A stretch of 59,265 bases of DNA from Neoconidiobolus thromboides FSU 785. Its lineage: Eukaryota > Entomophthoromycota > Entomophthoromycetes > Entomophthorales > Neoconidiobolaceae. Each line of letters starts with the position of its first letter. The stretch's first letter is position 1. The position numbers and the translations under genes were made by a program. The notes beneath the pieces were generated by a model. The model was not told the DNA's origin. It did no database searches and saw only the letters and a list, made by a program, of their open reading frames with translations. Of the stretch, positions 21,828 to 32,737 are shown in pieces. Where the stretch lies: positions 1 to 59,265 of the forward strand of contig MU626386.1 of the NCBI GenBank assembly GCA_025603075.1. The letters run 5' to 3'.

Positions 21828-21926
21828 TGGGGATGTATTTTTTTGTTTGAGAATTTTACTAACATTCTTTCTACTTAAATAGCGCTTAAAAATGGAAAAG
21901 TAATGAAATCAAAAGAAACATCCCCA
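21828..21926 (+). mobile_element. MITE copy 4 (about 99 bp)
   Basis: TGGGGATGTATTTTTTTG at the left, ACATCCCCA at the right, with the core CTTAAATAGCGCTTAAAAATGG. The flanking TA has mutated to AA on both sides. Confidence 0.9.
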
Positions 21927-22048
21927 AATAATAAAATAATAAAATGTAAGTTTGCTTAAACAGCTTTTAACATTTAGAAATTTTAAAAATTTGCTAATAA
22001 TTTAAGCAAGTATGTAAGTGCTAATGTTTTGCTAATTATTTAAATATA

Positions 22049-22148
22049 TGGAGATGTATTTTTGTATTTAAGAATTTTACTAACAAATTTTCCACTTAAA
22101 TAGCGCTTAAAAATGGAAAAAATAATGAAGTCAAAAAAAACACCCCCA
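22049..22148 (+). mobile_element. MITE copy 5 (about 100 bp)
   Basis: TGGAGATGTATTTTTG at the left, ACACCCCCA at the right, core TTAAATAGCGCTTAAAAATGG, flanked by TA on both sides. Same orientation as copy 4, about 120 bp downstream. Confidence 0.9.
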
Positions 22149-22466
22149 TATATTATAAAAATCAATTATATAAACTAGGACCTTTCAACTTACAACTAGT
22201 CAATCAAGTAAGAACTGTCTTTGAATTCAACCACTGAGTACTAGGTTTCACATAATATGTTTCATATTCAATAAAAAAAGTTATATAACATATATTATAA
22301 ATAAAAAATAATTTAATAAGTAATAATATTTAGCTTATAAATATATATAATATTAGTAATCATTTTAGAAAAAATAAAATTAAAGACACAATAAATTATG
22401 AAAATTAATAATATAAATACAGCTAAACTAATAGTTGAAAATGTGGTTTTTTTATCTCATTGCAAG

Positions 22467-22743
22467 TATGAAATATCGCTTTGTCAGTCCTATGGTTAAT
22501 TATAACATAACAATCGCCTAAGCTGTTGTGTTCTCAAGTTCAGACAAAATCAATCCCACGTCCTTAGTTTGATTTGGTGTGAGGATTTCTAGTTCCATCC
22601 CAAAGAACACCATCTTCTCATTTTGATATTTATACTTTTCAGAGTATAAAAGAGTTTACAGAGTATAATAGTTCGAGGCTTTTTAACTGAATTATTCCCT
22701 GATATCTCGAACATTTAATAAAGCCACTAAGTTTTCTTAATAG
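22467..22743 (+). mobile_element. LTR, 5' part (277 bp), cut by the assembly gap
   Basis: Begins TATGAAATATCGC (canonical TG altered to TA) and contains a TATAAAAG promoter-like box. It matches 277 bp of the complete LTR at 22885-23452 in reverse orientation. The last 131 or so bp before the gap are identical to the other copy, while the first half carries many differences. The expected 187-bp remainder of the LTR is missing at the gap. Confidence 0.85.
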
Positions 22744-22883
22744 NNNNNNNNNNNNNNNNNNNNNNNNNNNNNNNNNNNNNNNNNNNNNNNNNNNNNNNNN
22801 NNNNNNNNNNNNNNNNNNNNNNNNNNNNNNNNNNNNNNNNNNNNNNNNNNNNNNNNNNNNNNNNNNNNNNNNNNNNNNNNNNN
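22744..22883. other. Assembly gap (140 N)
   Basis: Undetermined bases. The flanks are two LTRs pointing at each other tail to tail, so the missing DNA probably includes the 187-bp 3' part of the left LTR and would form a long palindrome with the right one. Confidence 0.95.
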
Positions 22884-22884
22884 T

Positions 22885-23452
22885 TGTGAAATCTGGTACT
22901 CATGGTTTGGAGTCAAGAACAGCTATTGCTTGATTGACTACACTATAAGTCAAAAGGTCTTAGTTTATGTGACTAAGATAGACTTGGATTATGAAGAATA
23001 CCACATAATAGGCTACTAGCTATATAAGACAAATAGAATAGACAATACTAATGTAAAATCTACGTAAAATGCTATTAAGAAAACTTAGTGGCTTTATTAA
23101 ATGTTCGAGATATCAGGGAATAATTCAGTTAAAAAGCCTCGAACTATTATACTCTGTAAACTCTTTTATACTCTGAAAAGTATAAATATCAAAATGAGAA
23201 GATAATATGGGGATGTATTTTTGTGTTTAACAATTTTACCAACAAATTTTCCGCTCAAATAGCGCTTAAAAAATGGAAAAAATAATGAAGTAAAAAAAAA
23301 ACACTCCCATATTCTTTTGGATGGAGCTAGAAATTCTCATAACAAATCAAAATAAGAACATGGGATTGATTTCCTCTGAGCTCGAGAACACAACAGCTTA
23401 GGCAATTGTTATGTTATAATTAACCATGGGACTGACAAAGCGATATTTCACA
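22885..23452 (-). mobile_element. Solo LTR, complete, interrupted by a MITE
   Basis: Read on the minus strand it starts TGTGAAATATCG and ends AGATTTCACA, so it has the TG...CA termini and an 8-bp inverted end (TGTGAAAT/ATTTCACA) expected of a retrotransposon LTR. Without the inserted MITE it is 464 bp. It contains a TATAAAAG box. No gag or pol sequence lies on either side, so this is a solo LTR. The superfamily cannot be told from the LTR alone. Confidence 0.85.
23208..23309 (+). mobile_element. MITE copy 6 (102 bp), nested in the LTR
   Basis: Begins TGGGGATGTATTTTTGTG and ends AAACACTCCCA, flanked by TA at 23206-23207 and 23310-23311. The other LTR copy shows the unoccupied site: GATggTGttctt there aligns with GATaaTA[element]TAttctt here. 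This fixes both ends and proves that insertion duplicates TA. Confidence 0.95.
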
Positions 23453-23609
23453 TTTTAGCCTATTTATATATTAATTCACCAAAATATCCTTTTTTTGTAG
23501 TTAATATTTAATAATTAATTTGACTATACTTTATATAATATAATTAATTTGGAGTTTTTTATTTTGATTTAATATAAAAATATCTATCATTTAATTGCAA
23601 AAGACACTA

Positions 23610-23709
23610 TCTGAGGATAGATTTTTCTGTTTAAGAATTTTACTAACAATCTTTGTTTAAATAGTACTAAAAAATGGAAGAGGTAATGAAATCAAAAAAA
23701 ATATCTCCA
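23610..23709 (+). mobile_element. MITE copy 7, decayed (about 100 bp)
   Basis: Degenerate ends (TCTGAGGATAG and ATATCTCCA), but the internal run TTTAAGAATTTTACTAACAA and the AAATGGAAGAGGTAATGAAA stretch match the family. Older than its neighbours by divergence. Confidence 0.75.
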
Positions 23710-23928
23710 ATATATTAAACTAATTTACAAATTCAAATTATTTTTAAATTTAATATACGGCTTTTTTAACAGTATTTTTTAAAAACAAATTATAGTTAAA
23801 TAGCTCTGATAATATAATGTAACAAATTAAATAAAATGATTTTATTACATTAAAATTACTTATTTAAGTTATTTAATAACTTTTAAACTTTTAAGTTTAT
23901 GTTTTTTAATTGTTTTGATTTCGATATA

Positions 23929-24028
23929 TGGGGATGTATTTTTTAATTTCATTATTTTTCCGTTTTTCAAACGCTATTTGAGTGGAAAGATTGTTAGTAA
24001 AATCCTTAGACAAAAAAATACATCCCCA
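23929..24028 (-). mobile_element. MITE copy 8, inverted (100 bp)
   Basis: Ends TGGGGATGTATTTTTT and TACATCCCCA, flanked by TA (23927-23928 and 24029-24030). The core reads ACGCTATTTGAGTGGAAAG, the reverse complement of the other copies. Both termini are intact, so this is one of the youngest-looking copies. Confidence 0.93.
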
Positions 24029-25453
24029 TATTATATTAATACCCTGTATGATGACTTTTATAAATTTTATTTTGATAAAGTTATATTTAAATAAAAATTG
24101 ATAGCTTTTGTATAAAAATACAGCCCCATAAATTCTAAATTTTGTATAGGTAAATTTAAAACTCGATTAAAACTAAAAGTAAAATTTTCCAATCTACTTT
24201 TTATATATATTTTCTATTATAGCATAAAATTCAAAAAACTATTGAGTAAAACTGAACAAAAAAAGTTCCAACAGGTTATTAAAATTAAACAAAATAGTAA
24301 ATTAGACAAAATTTGAACCAAGCTTTTAAGTTAACCTATATAACAATTTTTTAACATTTGATGCTTTGCAATAGTTTAATTATAGTACATTTAGTTTAAT
24401 AGCTCAAAATAATCCATTTTAGAAATGCTTACAAAATTTAAAGATAGTATAAAGCGCTTTTCATTATATATCTAGCTTTGTTATAGAACCCAGCTAAATT
24501 CAAAAGCGTTATTTTTGAATTTAGTTAGGTTCCATAATAATCTTAATATATTTGTCGATATTTATTCAGTATAGCATTAAAGTAGTTTAACATTTGAAGC
24601 TCATTATACTATGGGGACTACTTTTTTTAAATATCAAGTTAGTTTAGAAAAACAAAGAGCTTATAAAAATGACTTTATAATATACATTCTACCATTAGCA
24701 GTAAAAAGTGATATATTATTAATAATATCTTTAATTCACAAAAATATTACAACGCATATATATGTATATATTAAATGAAATGTAATACTAAAAAGTAAAG
24801 TCCTAAACCATTAATTTGCACATATTAAAACCGGATTAAATAAATATAGGAGGGTGAGTTACTATTAATAGCAGTCGAAAAAGTTTTTAGTTACACAAGT
24901 ACATAAATACACAAATAAAGTGATTAGTAGCCTTGGTACTAAAATGATCTAATTCAAAAGTGGGCACAATTGAAATATAGATCTATATGTACTTCAATGT
25001 GACCTTATATTACTTTAATCGGTGATAAATCATAAAGTCGAAAGTTACCAATTTGTAAGTGCATCAAGTTAACAAATTTAGTTTAAAGTATAAATGCTAA
25101 TTATTAATTTTAATGTTACAAACAATTAAACTTCAACTTTGTTTTCTTTTTTAATCTTATTAATCTTATTAATCTTATTACCTTGACAATAACACAATGG
25201 GGAGGTAAGGTAAACATAAAACATAGAGCACAAATAAAAGTGGGGAACAATAGATGTATCTTTTTATTATGTTATAACTTGGCTGATTTAAAAAAAAAGG
25301 GAAATGGAAAAAGAGGATAAAAAAAATCAAAAAAAAGTATACTTTTAAATTTTGACCAAATTAGAATAATAAAATAATCAATATTTATGAATCCCAAGTT
25401 GATTAATTATAAACTGAAAATTTGAATTATTAACAATGCCGCTGAACTCATTT

Positions 25454-26545
25454 CTACTCTGACTCAATAGCTTTAGCTTTAGCCTTGGCCTTGGTTTTAG
25501 ATGCAATTAGTTCATATCGATACCAAGACTTATGTGGTGTGATCACTGGAATATGGTTTAAAAAGTAGTATCTTAATATTAACAGATATGCTAGTTTACG
25601 TTCTATTATTGAACAATGTTTCAAGTTTAAACTTTCATTAGGTGTTAAGCCCAATCCTAATTGCATAGCTGCGTTCAATACTACATTACATATACTATTT
25701 GGTATTAAACTTAAATTCAAGTATTTACTTATCAATATTGCTTGTATGGTATCGATACTATTTAACTGTTGGATATTTATCATTTTATATATAGATTGTT
25801 GATACTCTTCAATTAACACATTGACAAGTTGTTTGTTCTTCTTATTCTTGTTATTTATCAATTTTAGTCCAGATATATAAATCATAGCCATTAACAAATT
25901 GCTGCGTTTTTTGTTAAAAAATTGGTTCTTAATAAACAACGGTAACTTAATATTGACTATATTAAAATAAACCTGGATTGAAGATGCTATTATGGATATA
26001 TGCTCATCTGTATCTATTATCGATTCAATTCCTTTTAATATTGGAATCGGTCTGTATTCCTCTTTTATTACTGGCCTATCCAGTAACTCATGTTTTATCA
26101 TTCCGGTATGCCTTTTTTTTATACTCATACTATACCAAATTAGTTAGTAAACATAATTTAAAAATCAAAGTAAAAATTACCTATTGGTAATAACACTTAA
26201 ACTATTTTTGTTACTCTTGTTATTCTTGTCACTTTTAGTATTACTCTTAGCATTAATTATAATGTTATTTCCATCCGAACTTTCATTTTTGGTTTTCAGG
26301 GCTAATAGTTCTTTTTTTGATCTTCTTTTGCGAGTGGGTTGATTTGGTAGCCTCCCTAAAGGTAAAATGGCAACTCTATTTGAATACAATTGCTTGGTTT
26401 GCTTTAATACTCTTAAATATGTACATGATAACCCTTTGTCTTGACACTGTTGACACTGTGGTATTTCTCTGTCACATTTTATCCTCTTATTGTGGCATTG
26501 ATCACATACCTGTAAACTATAGTCTCCCTCTTTTAAAGTATTCAT
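25454..26545 (-). CDS. Zn2Cys6 fungal transcription factor 3 (short, two exons)
   Basis: Exons 26545-26181 and 26129-25454 are joined across a 51-bp intron (GTAATT, branch TTTACTAACT, GGTATAG), giving 346 residues. The N-terminus has the binuclear zinc cluster with Cys14, 17, 24, 31, 34 and 41 (CDQCHNKRIKC...CQQC). A basic RKRRSKKE stretch (about 72-79) follows, which may be a nuclear signal, then an Asn/Ser/Lys spacer. Exon 2 encodes a helical domain reminiscent of the start of the fungal middle-homology region (VYFNIVNIKLPLFIKNQF) and a Lys/Ala C-terminus (KAKAKAKAIE). Like factor 2 it is short for the family. Without the intron the zinc cluster and regulatory domain would be separate frames; the splice signals are strong. 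Confidence 0.85.
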
Positions 26546-29500
26546 TCTTTTCTAATTTATGAAAACAAAAGAAAAAAATAAGGAATGTCTTTTTTTTATA
26601 TTTTAACTTTGGTTACAGTGACTAGTAATAAACCAGTTGATTTCTTAACTTATTATTAAATTAAATTTCGCTTTCAATTGGATAATAAGCTGATGATAAA
26701 ATAATATTTTATTTCTATCTATTTGATTATAAATTATTCACTAATTCTTATAATTTAAGTTGAAATCAATCAAATAATACTATTGCTCGAGTTTCTTTTT
26801 TTCCCTTTCTTAATTAGTTGGCAAAATTGAGAAGCTTTACTTTTTTTAGCTTTCTATTTCTTACTGACTTCTTTTTATAATGAATTTTCATTCATATACT
26901 TTTATTGAAATAATACGGCAAAAATCTAGTCCTACATAATGAGTCCATATTCTTGTTTTATAACATTACATGGTAATTCTTCAATGATTTCGCTTAATAT
27001 ACTTTAGTTTTAATAAAAGCAATTAAGCAAAACTAGTAATAAAGGAAGGTTATTACTATTTCAATTGATTTAGAGTATTATTACCACTATCACACTTGCA
27101 CCATTAAACTATAGGATAGTTTAATTTAAATATTTAACATTTATTATTTTTAGACTATCATAAACAAGTCAACTAAAATTTAAAATGATAATAATTTATA
27201 ACTAACTTTATTAAGATCATTTCTGTCATAAATGTGGAAGCCAAGTATTAGTTCTAATACTAGTTTTAACGTTAGTCTTAATATATTATAAGTGACAGTC
27301 ATTTATATCAATAAAATAGTATGTTTACCAGTAATTTTAAAAGAGCTTATTACTTTTCTAGACAAATGTATTTTTAACTTGATAATTTATTAAAAATAAC
27401 TATGAATATTATATCATTAATTGAACATTATCTAGTATGTCCATTATATAAAATTATATTATTACAAATATTGTCTAGTATGCCCAGTATATAAAATTAT
27501 ACTGTTGATTTTTTTCAATGCAATAGCTAAAGAACTGTTTACCACTAAGAAATTTTACACCACTCAGGCGCAAATTTAACTACATTATGCCTTAATTACT
27601 ATGGCAGTACTTTTGTAAAAACGAGCTAAACCTAAAATTAGCCCCCATTTCTACTAAAAATGGAATAGAGGCAAGGATTTGCCTCTATTTTTAAAGATAT
27701 TTTCCACCACTTACTGTTTATTATTTTTTGTTTCGGGAGTATTTAAATTAAATATCAACATCATACACCGTTTTTTAAAAATCAAATTAAAAATGGTGTT
27801 TTTATTTTTATTAAACAGACGGATTTGTACTCTTAAAGAATGACGAAAAATAAATATTTTAAAATATTGTGATTAAATGTGGAGATTATCCATTGTCTAA
27901 TAATATTGCTCACTTGATTCTTTCATAATTCTTTAGTGCCATCCAAATCAAGCAGTTTTTTATATTTTCTAGGCAGGATGCCGATAACCTTATTCTTGAT
28001 TATCTATCATAATTTTTTACTATACTCTCTCCTTACAAAATTTTTAAAGTAAAATAATACCCAGGATATAATAAGCATCCCACATTTAATTAAAAATTAT
28101 TCTTTATGCTATATACATTAACAAATAAATAAAATGTTGTTTCCATTTAAATAAATAAACAGCTTAACTTGATTAATTATGGTAAAATAATTAAAATTTA
28201 ATATATAACAGCAGAGTTATGGTATAATAATTTTAAAAGTTTGATAAGGCATTACAAAAAACAAACGTGAAAAATGGGCCTACAATGTGTATATTTAAAA
28301 TAGGAGTAGTATAATCACATAGACAAGCCGTGTTCGCAAATTCCGGAATAACGGAACTTATCACCACCTTAAATCTAAGTTCTTAAAAGTAGTTTATTTT
28401 TCAAGACCCAATAGTTTTTAATTTATAAGTCAATTTGTAACATACAGTATGAAGCTATACTGCTACAGCATTATGTTAGCAATTAAATCACAATGCTATT
28501 TACAAATCGATTATATTATAAACTCTTTAATAAGACGATAAAAAATGTTTCATGACCATCGTGAATCGTATGTTCCACCATACCTACACGTTATCTTTTT
28601 ATTATTCTATCACTAAAATAAATATTAATGGTGGTACAATTTAATTAATTATAAATGTAACAATTTTCCGCCCTTCATCATCATAGAATAAAATATTATC
28701 TTATCATTAGCCAATAAAAAAGGTTCTTTAAAAATAAGGATATTTATGGATAGATGAAAACTTTATTTTTATTAACATGTGATTTTATTTAAAGTTTGGC
28801 AAAACTTTTGCCACTTTTGTTTGGAGATAAATTTCCAAATAGTAATAAAATGTATCTTAAATGATCGATAAAGATGAGGGATTTAAGTAATAGTCTTATA
28901 ATACATATCAATTTATGATTATCTTTTTACTAGGAAATTTCATGCTTGATTCATTGACTTTTTTTATGTTCCTATTTATCCTACTATTGACCTCTTTTTC
29001 CTCTCTATTTTATTCCTTACAGCTGTTACAACTCTATTGTGACTTAAGCTACTGTGATTTTTACAAACAGCTATTTGTTATTAGATTTCCTTGGTATAAA
29101 TCTTTAAATTTGGTCTGAACTTAGACAATTCTATTCTTAAATGAACGGTTTATTAGGTCGCAATAGAGTTGGAGTAGCTGTATTTTATTGAATTTAAAAG
29201 ACTCACATTGTTTTTGTTAGAAATTACAACACTAAAGCCAAAATATTTTAGCTAGAATGACTAATAAGTACTTCTAAACAGTCTATACCCTAAAGAAAGT
29301 ATTAGCTTACATGCATATAGTTTTAGAAGAGACTATTTAATGTTAGTCTGCTGCATTCACTCAATGTTTAACCCTGGTGCCCTTACGCTTCTTCTCATTT
29401 ATGGTGATTTTCGGATAATCTTAACTAAAGAATAAAATACCTTACAGTAAGCCGAAGACCAAAATGGAATGTTTAACTAATAATGCGAGCAAAATGTAAA

Positions 29501-30422
29501 CTAGATATAGATAGTAAAATGCTAAATATATAAAAAAATTAAATTTAATCTGACTTAATATAACAATATCCAAATTTAATTAACTAATATATTTTAAACA
29601 ATTTATAGTTAATTTTAACGACTTTTATTTGTTTGTAGAAGGGGATTACTACTTTTGTCAATTTTTGTTCTAATATTTAGTGCAATAATTTTGCAATTAA
29701 AGATTTGAGAAATTTAATTTAATTTTTCAATAGTAAACTAATGCCATTAAAGACTTGCAGTATTTAAAAATATAAAGGGTATTAAATAGAGCTTGAAAAT
29801 AAATGAGCTTAATAGTATCCGAATTTTATTCACAGTTTTACTTGAGCTAATAGTTGAAATAATACTATTTTAATTATATCATGTAAAAGCCATTTTAAAT
29901 AATTTGATCCCTAAGCCTTTGAGAATTTTGACTATAGGTTAACGTTTGATCTAACCCAATGAAAATAAAACAATATGTACTTGGGAAATTTTTAATTGAA
30001 AATTAGCTCAATTTGCTTCCATAACAATTTTTGCATTTTGTCAGACAATGGTGTTTTTGATTTATAAAAGTACTTTAGGACAAAATATACAATTTAAAGA
30101 ATCTACTTTTATTAACAAAAATTCCTTTTGCAAAAAAAATTGGGACTATTTTTTAAATGCCCATTGTAGAATAAAAGTTCCCATCTAAAATAGTTAAGTT
30201 ATTATCAAATATACTACATTCTAACATACCTACACTCATTTAGATTTATTGCAAAAGTTAATAAAATTTAAATATCATAAGTTTAACAATTCAATGAAAA
30301 ATCTTAATTTGCAGATGAAATTATTTAATTTTATTTATTAATCACAAAAACTATTATCATTAATTACAGCCAGGTAAAAAAAAGATAAAAAAGACTAGAA
30401 ATTAAAAATACAACGGAATAGA
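26546..30422. other. 3.9-kb stretch without supported genes
   Basis: Very AT-rich. I see only small structures: a near-perfect 28-bp direct repeat (27431 and 27474) and a strong short hairpin (27664-27689). The 67-codon frame at 28915-29118 is Leu/Phe-rich, as expected of random AT-rich DNA, and is not called. No tRNA or transposon end was recognised. Confidence 0.6.
27664..27689. repeat. Perfect inverted repeat (11-bp stem)
   Basis: AATAGAGGCAA and TTGCCTCTATT around the 4-base loop GGAT. The stem is more GC-rich than the surrounding DNA. No T-run, A-box or gene is attached, so it could be a relic of an inverted-end element or a non-coding RNA stem. Confidence 0.6.
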
Positions 30423-31436
30423 TTAAACGATATAACTATAAGTAGATTTAAACGACTCTGCTGCTTTGAAATAACCTCGATTTTTCGATTCATCAACAAC
30501 CCAAGTTAATGGGGGTAAATATTTCCATTCATTTCCTTGTTTATACCATATATCCCCTTTAAAATCTTCCCTTTTAAAAGCAGCTACACTAGGTTGTGGG
30601 CATGCAGAAGTTTCAGTAGTAGCAGAAGACGTGGTAGTAGAGGATGTAGTATCAGAAGTAGAAGTAGATGCTGAGCTAGTAGCGGTAGGAGTGACATCAG
30701 TAACAGAAATAGTAGAAGCAGAAGGAGATGGAGTGACGATAGTGACAGAAGTGGTAGAGCTAGTAGGAGTATTAGAGGTAGAAGACGAAGGATTAGGAGT
30801 TGAAGTTGAAGTTGAAGTTGGAGTTGGAGCATTACTATTAGACTCACTAGAAGCTTGAGTTGGGTAAGCTGGGATCTCGTCATAAGTTGGATATTTGAAA
30901 TTTTTATTAGCTTCTTTATCCTCATCATGACCAAACCAAATGGTAGTATAGCCACCTTTATGTCCTACACCACAAGCATTCCATTCTTTTTTCCAATCGC
31001 CCTCATTTAAAATCACTACACGATGACCCTTTGAATTCAAAAATCCATCAATTACAGATTTTGGGCCAATACCATAACCTTTACCAAAATAAGCTACTTC
31101 ATAACCGTTGGATTGATAGTTACTAAATTGTTTTGGCTTTTCCCACATACATTTAGCTTGTCCATGGTCTTCAGTGTAACAACAATTGGTATCACCAGTA
31201 GTATACCAGGAATGCATATTACAATATTTTTGTTTTATGTTATGGTGGCTATTTAAATCTTCAGCATGGAGTTGTGCTACTTTTGCTAAATTTGGACTAT
31301 ACTTAACTTCTTTTCCGCCTCTTGCTTTTACTAGTAACTTATAAACTTCTGATGAAAATTCTAACTCTTCCTTAGTTGCAGCACCGCTCACAACAAGTTG
31401 AAAGATAACCAATATTAAAACAAACAAATGTAGCAT
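30423..31436 (-). CDS. Secreted CAP/SCP-domain protein 2 with Ser/Thr-rich region
   Basis: 337 residues. Signal peptide (1-19, LFVLILVIFQLVVSG). CAP domain about 25-185: first His in QLHAEDLN, Glu in NGYEVAYFG, second His in SKGHRVVIL. It has the same Cys-rich insertion as CAP protein 1 (CNMHSW, NCCYTEDH, CMWEKP), so the two are paralogues. A Ser/Thr-rich low-complexity stretch (about 200-280, TSTSTSTP- and TTSSTTTSS-like) is probably O-glycosylated. Unlike protein 1 it ends in an extra compact segment (about 285-337, ACPQPSVAAFKREDFKGDIW) with Trp/Tyr/Pro residues that may be a small wall-binding or interaction module; no family recognised. Opposite orientation to CAP gene 3. Confidence 0.88.
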   Translation of the reverse strand: MLHLFVLILVIFQLVVSGAATKEELEFSSEVYKLLVKARGGKEVKYSPNLAKVAQLHAEDLNSHHNIKQKYCNMHSWYTTGDTNCCYTEDHGQAKCMWEKPKQFSNYQSNGYEVAYFGKGYGIGPKSVIDGFLNSKGHRVVILNEGDWKKEWNACGVGHKGGYTTIWFGHDEDKEANKNFKYPTYDEIPAYPTQASSESNSNAPTPTSTSTSTPNPSSSTSNTPTSSTTSVTIVTPSPSASTISVTDVTPTATSSASTSTSDTTSSTTTSSATTETSACPQPSVAAFKREDFKGDIWYKQGNEWKYLPPLTWVVDESKNRGYFKAAESFKSTYSYIV

Positions 31437-32664
31437 TTTGAATTGGATAACTTATCTAAAGCTTTCTAATTTCATTAAACTTTCTTTTCTAATTCTCTTT
31501 TTATATAGTTTTTATTGAAAGTTACCAACCCTCATTAATTGCCTCGAGTAACTTTGATTTCATTAATCTCTGCTATTTACTCGTATCCGCTGTTTTGGTT
31601 TATTTCACTTATTTAGTCTGATTTACTTTAGTTGATATTTTCAAAAATTAAAAACGAGTTCACTATTAAGTTATTACTTATAGTAAACTGTTTTCATAAA
31701 AATACATGATACACTTTCGCTTTACTTTTTTAAAAACCCTTGTTAACAGTTAATATTATTTATTTAACGAAGTCCCTGGTCTATTTTACATTTTAATTTT
31801 ATCTTATCTTAGTTACCTATATTTTTATTCTAATGATCACCCTATTCTCGACTATTTACTTGGCTTCTTGTGTAATAAAAACAGCTCATCAATTATAACT
31901 TTGAACTTAAAAAGCAATAAAAAGTATATATTCAAGCTACTATTAAATTAATTGTGCTCAAAAGTTTATTATAATAAAGTTAAAACTATTTATTATGCTT
32001 CTTATGCTGGCACCACTTAACAATTATTAATTAAAACATGTTGCTAATTTTTTGAATTGATGGTATATATTAAAAAATAGTAAACAAGTTAAAATTAAAA
32101 TATGCTAAATAAAAAAATAATTAAAAAAGATGGATTTTTCAATACAAAAATGTCATTAATTTTTACATTTAACAAAATCTATAAAGAATTCTTATTTTTT
32201 TTTCTATAAGGTAACTGCTTGAAAATAATTGTTTTTTTGAATTCCTTTTATTTTTTTCAAAACTTTAAACTTTTATAATTTAAAACCAAAATATTTATAT
32301 TAACTACAACTAAAAAAACTAATGTTTTTCAATTATTTAACTTTGATTATTCTATTATTTATCCATTATATTAGAACTATAATATTCTTAACTTTAAAAA
32401 TTAATAGTCTTATAAACATAATTTATATATAACGGATTTTTAGACAATGATTAATATAATCTTTTTTTATAAAGCTAACTTTCAGAATCTCACAAAAAAC
32501 CTAGTACGTTATTTAGTTTCATTTTTATGTCAATTAAAAAAGGTGGGCATTATAGAATTATTTATTAAAAGCACAATGTCATTTTACACATATAACATAT
32601 ATCAATTAATATGATTTTAAAATTATATATTTTTTATTCGACAAATATCTAATAAGCCTTGAAT
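31437..32664. other. Intergenic region, nothing recognised
   Basis: 1.2 kb between the start of CAP gene 2 and the tRNA gene. It holds the CAP gene 2 promoter and AT-rich filler only. Confidence 0.55.
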
Positions 32665-32737
32665 GGGGAACTAGCTCAGATGGTAGAGCGCTCGCTTAGC
32701 ATGCGAGAGGCACCGGGATCGATGCCCGGGTTCTCCA
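32665..32737 (+). tRNA. tRNA-Ala (anticodon AGC)
   Basis: 73 nt, folds as a standard cloverleaf: acceptor GGGGAAC/GTTCTCC, D-arm AGCTCAGATGGTAGAGC, anticodon arm CTCGC-TTAGCAT-GCGAG with anticodon AGC, T-arm CCGGG-ATCGATG-CCCGG, discriminator A, no encoded CCA and no intron. It is identical to the gene at 59193-59265 on the other strand. The transcript would end at nearby T-runs. Confidence 0.98.

Larger units (their letters stand above)
20873..25453. other. Gene-free repeat island
   Basis: 4.6 kb without any supported gene. It holds five MITE copies, two LTRs and an assembly gap, all between 21.8 and 24.1 kb, and is otherwise very AT-rich. A triplicated 9-mer, TCTTATTAA, lies at about 25154-25182. 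At 24118-24130 the word ATACAGCCCCATA looks like a lone MITE end. Confidence 0.7.

Noticed and set aside
22467-23452. Complete LTR retrotransposon across the gap
   Set aside because: The two LTRs are inverted, not direct, and no gag/pol or primer-binding site sequence is visible.
28915-29118. 67-codon hydrophobic frame in the empty 26.5-30.4 kb stretch
   Set aside because: Leu/Phe-rich composition is what random AT-rich DNA gives; no start context, homology or splice partner seen.
30631-30955. Open frames on both strands over CAP gene 2 Ser/Thr region
   Set aside because: Shadow frames created by the low-complexity codon repeats of the real gene.
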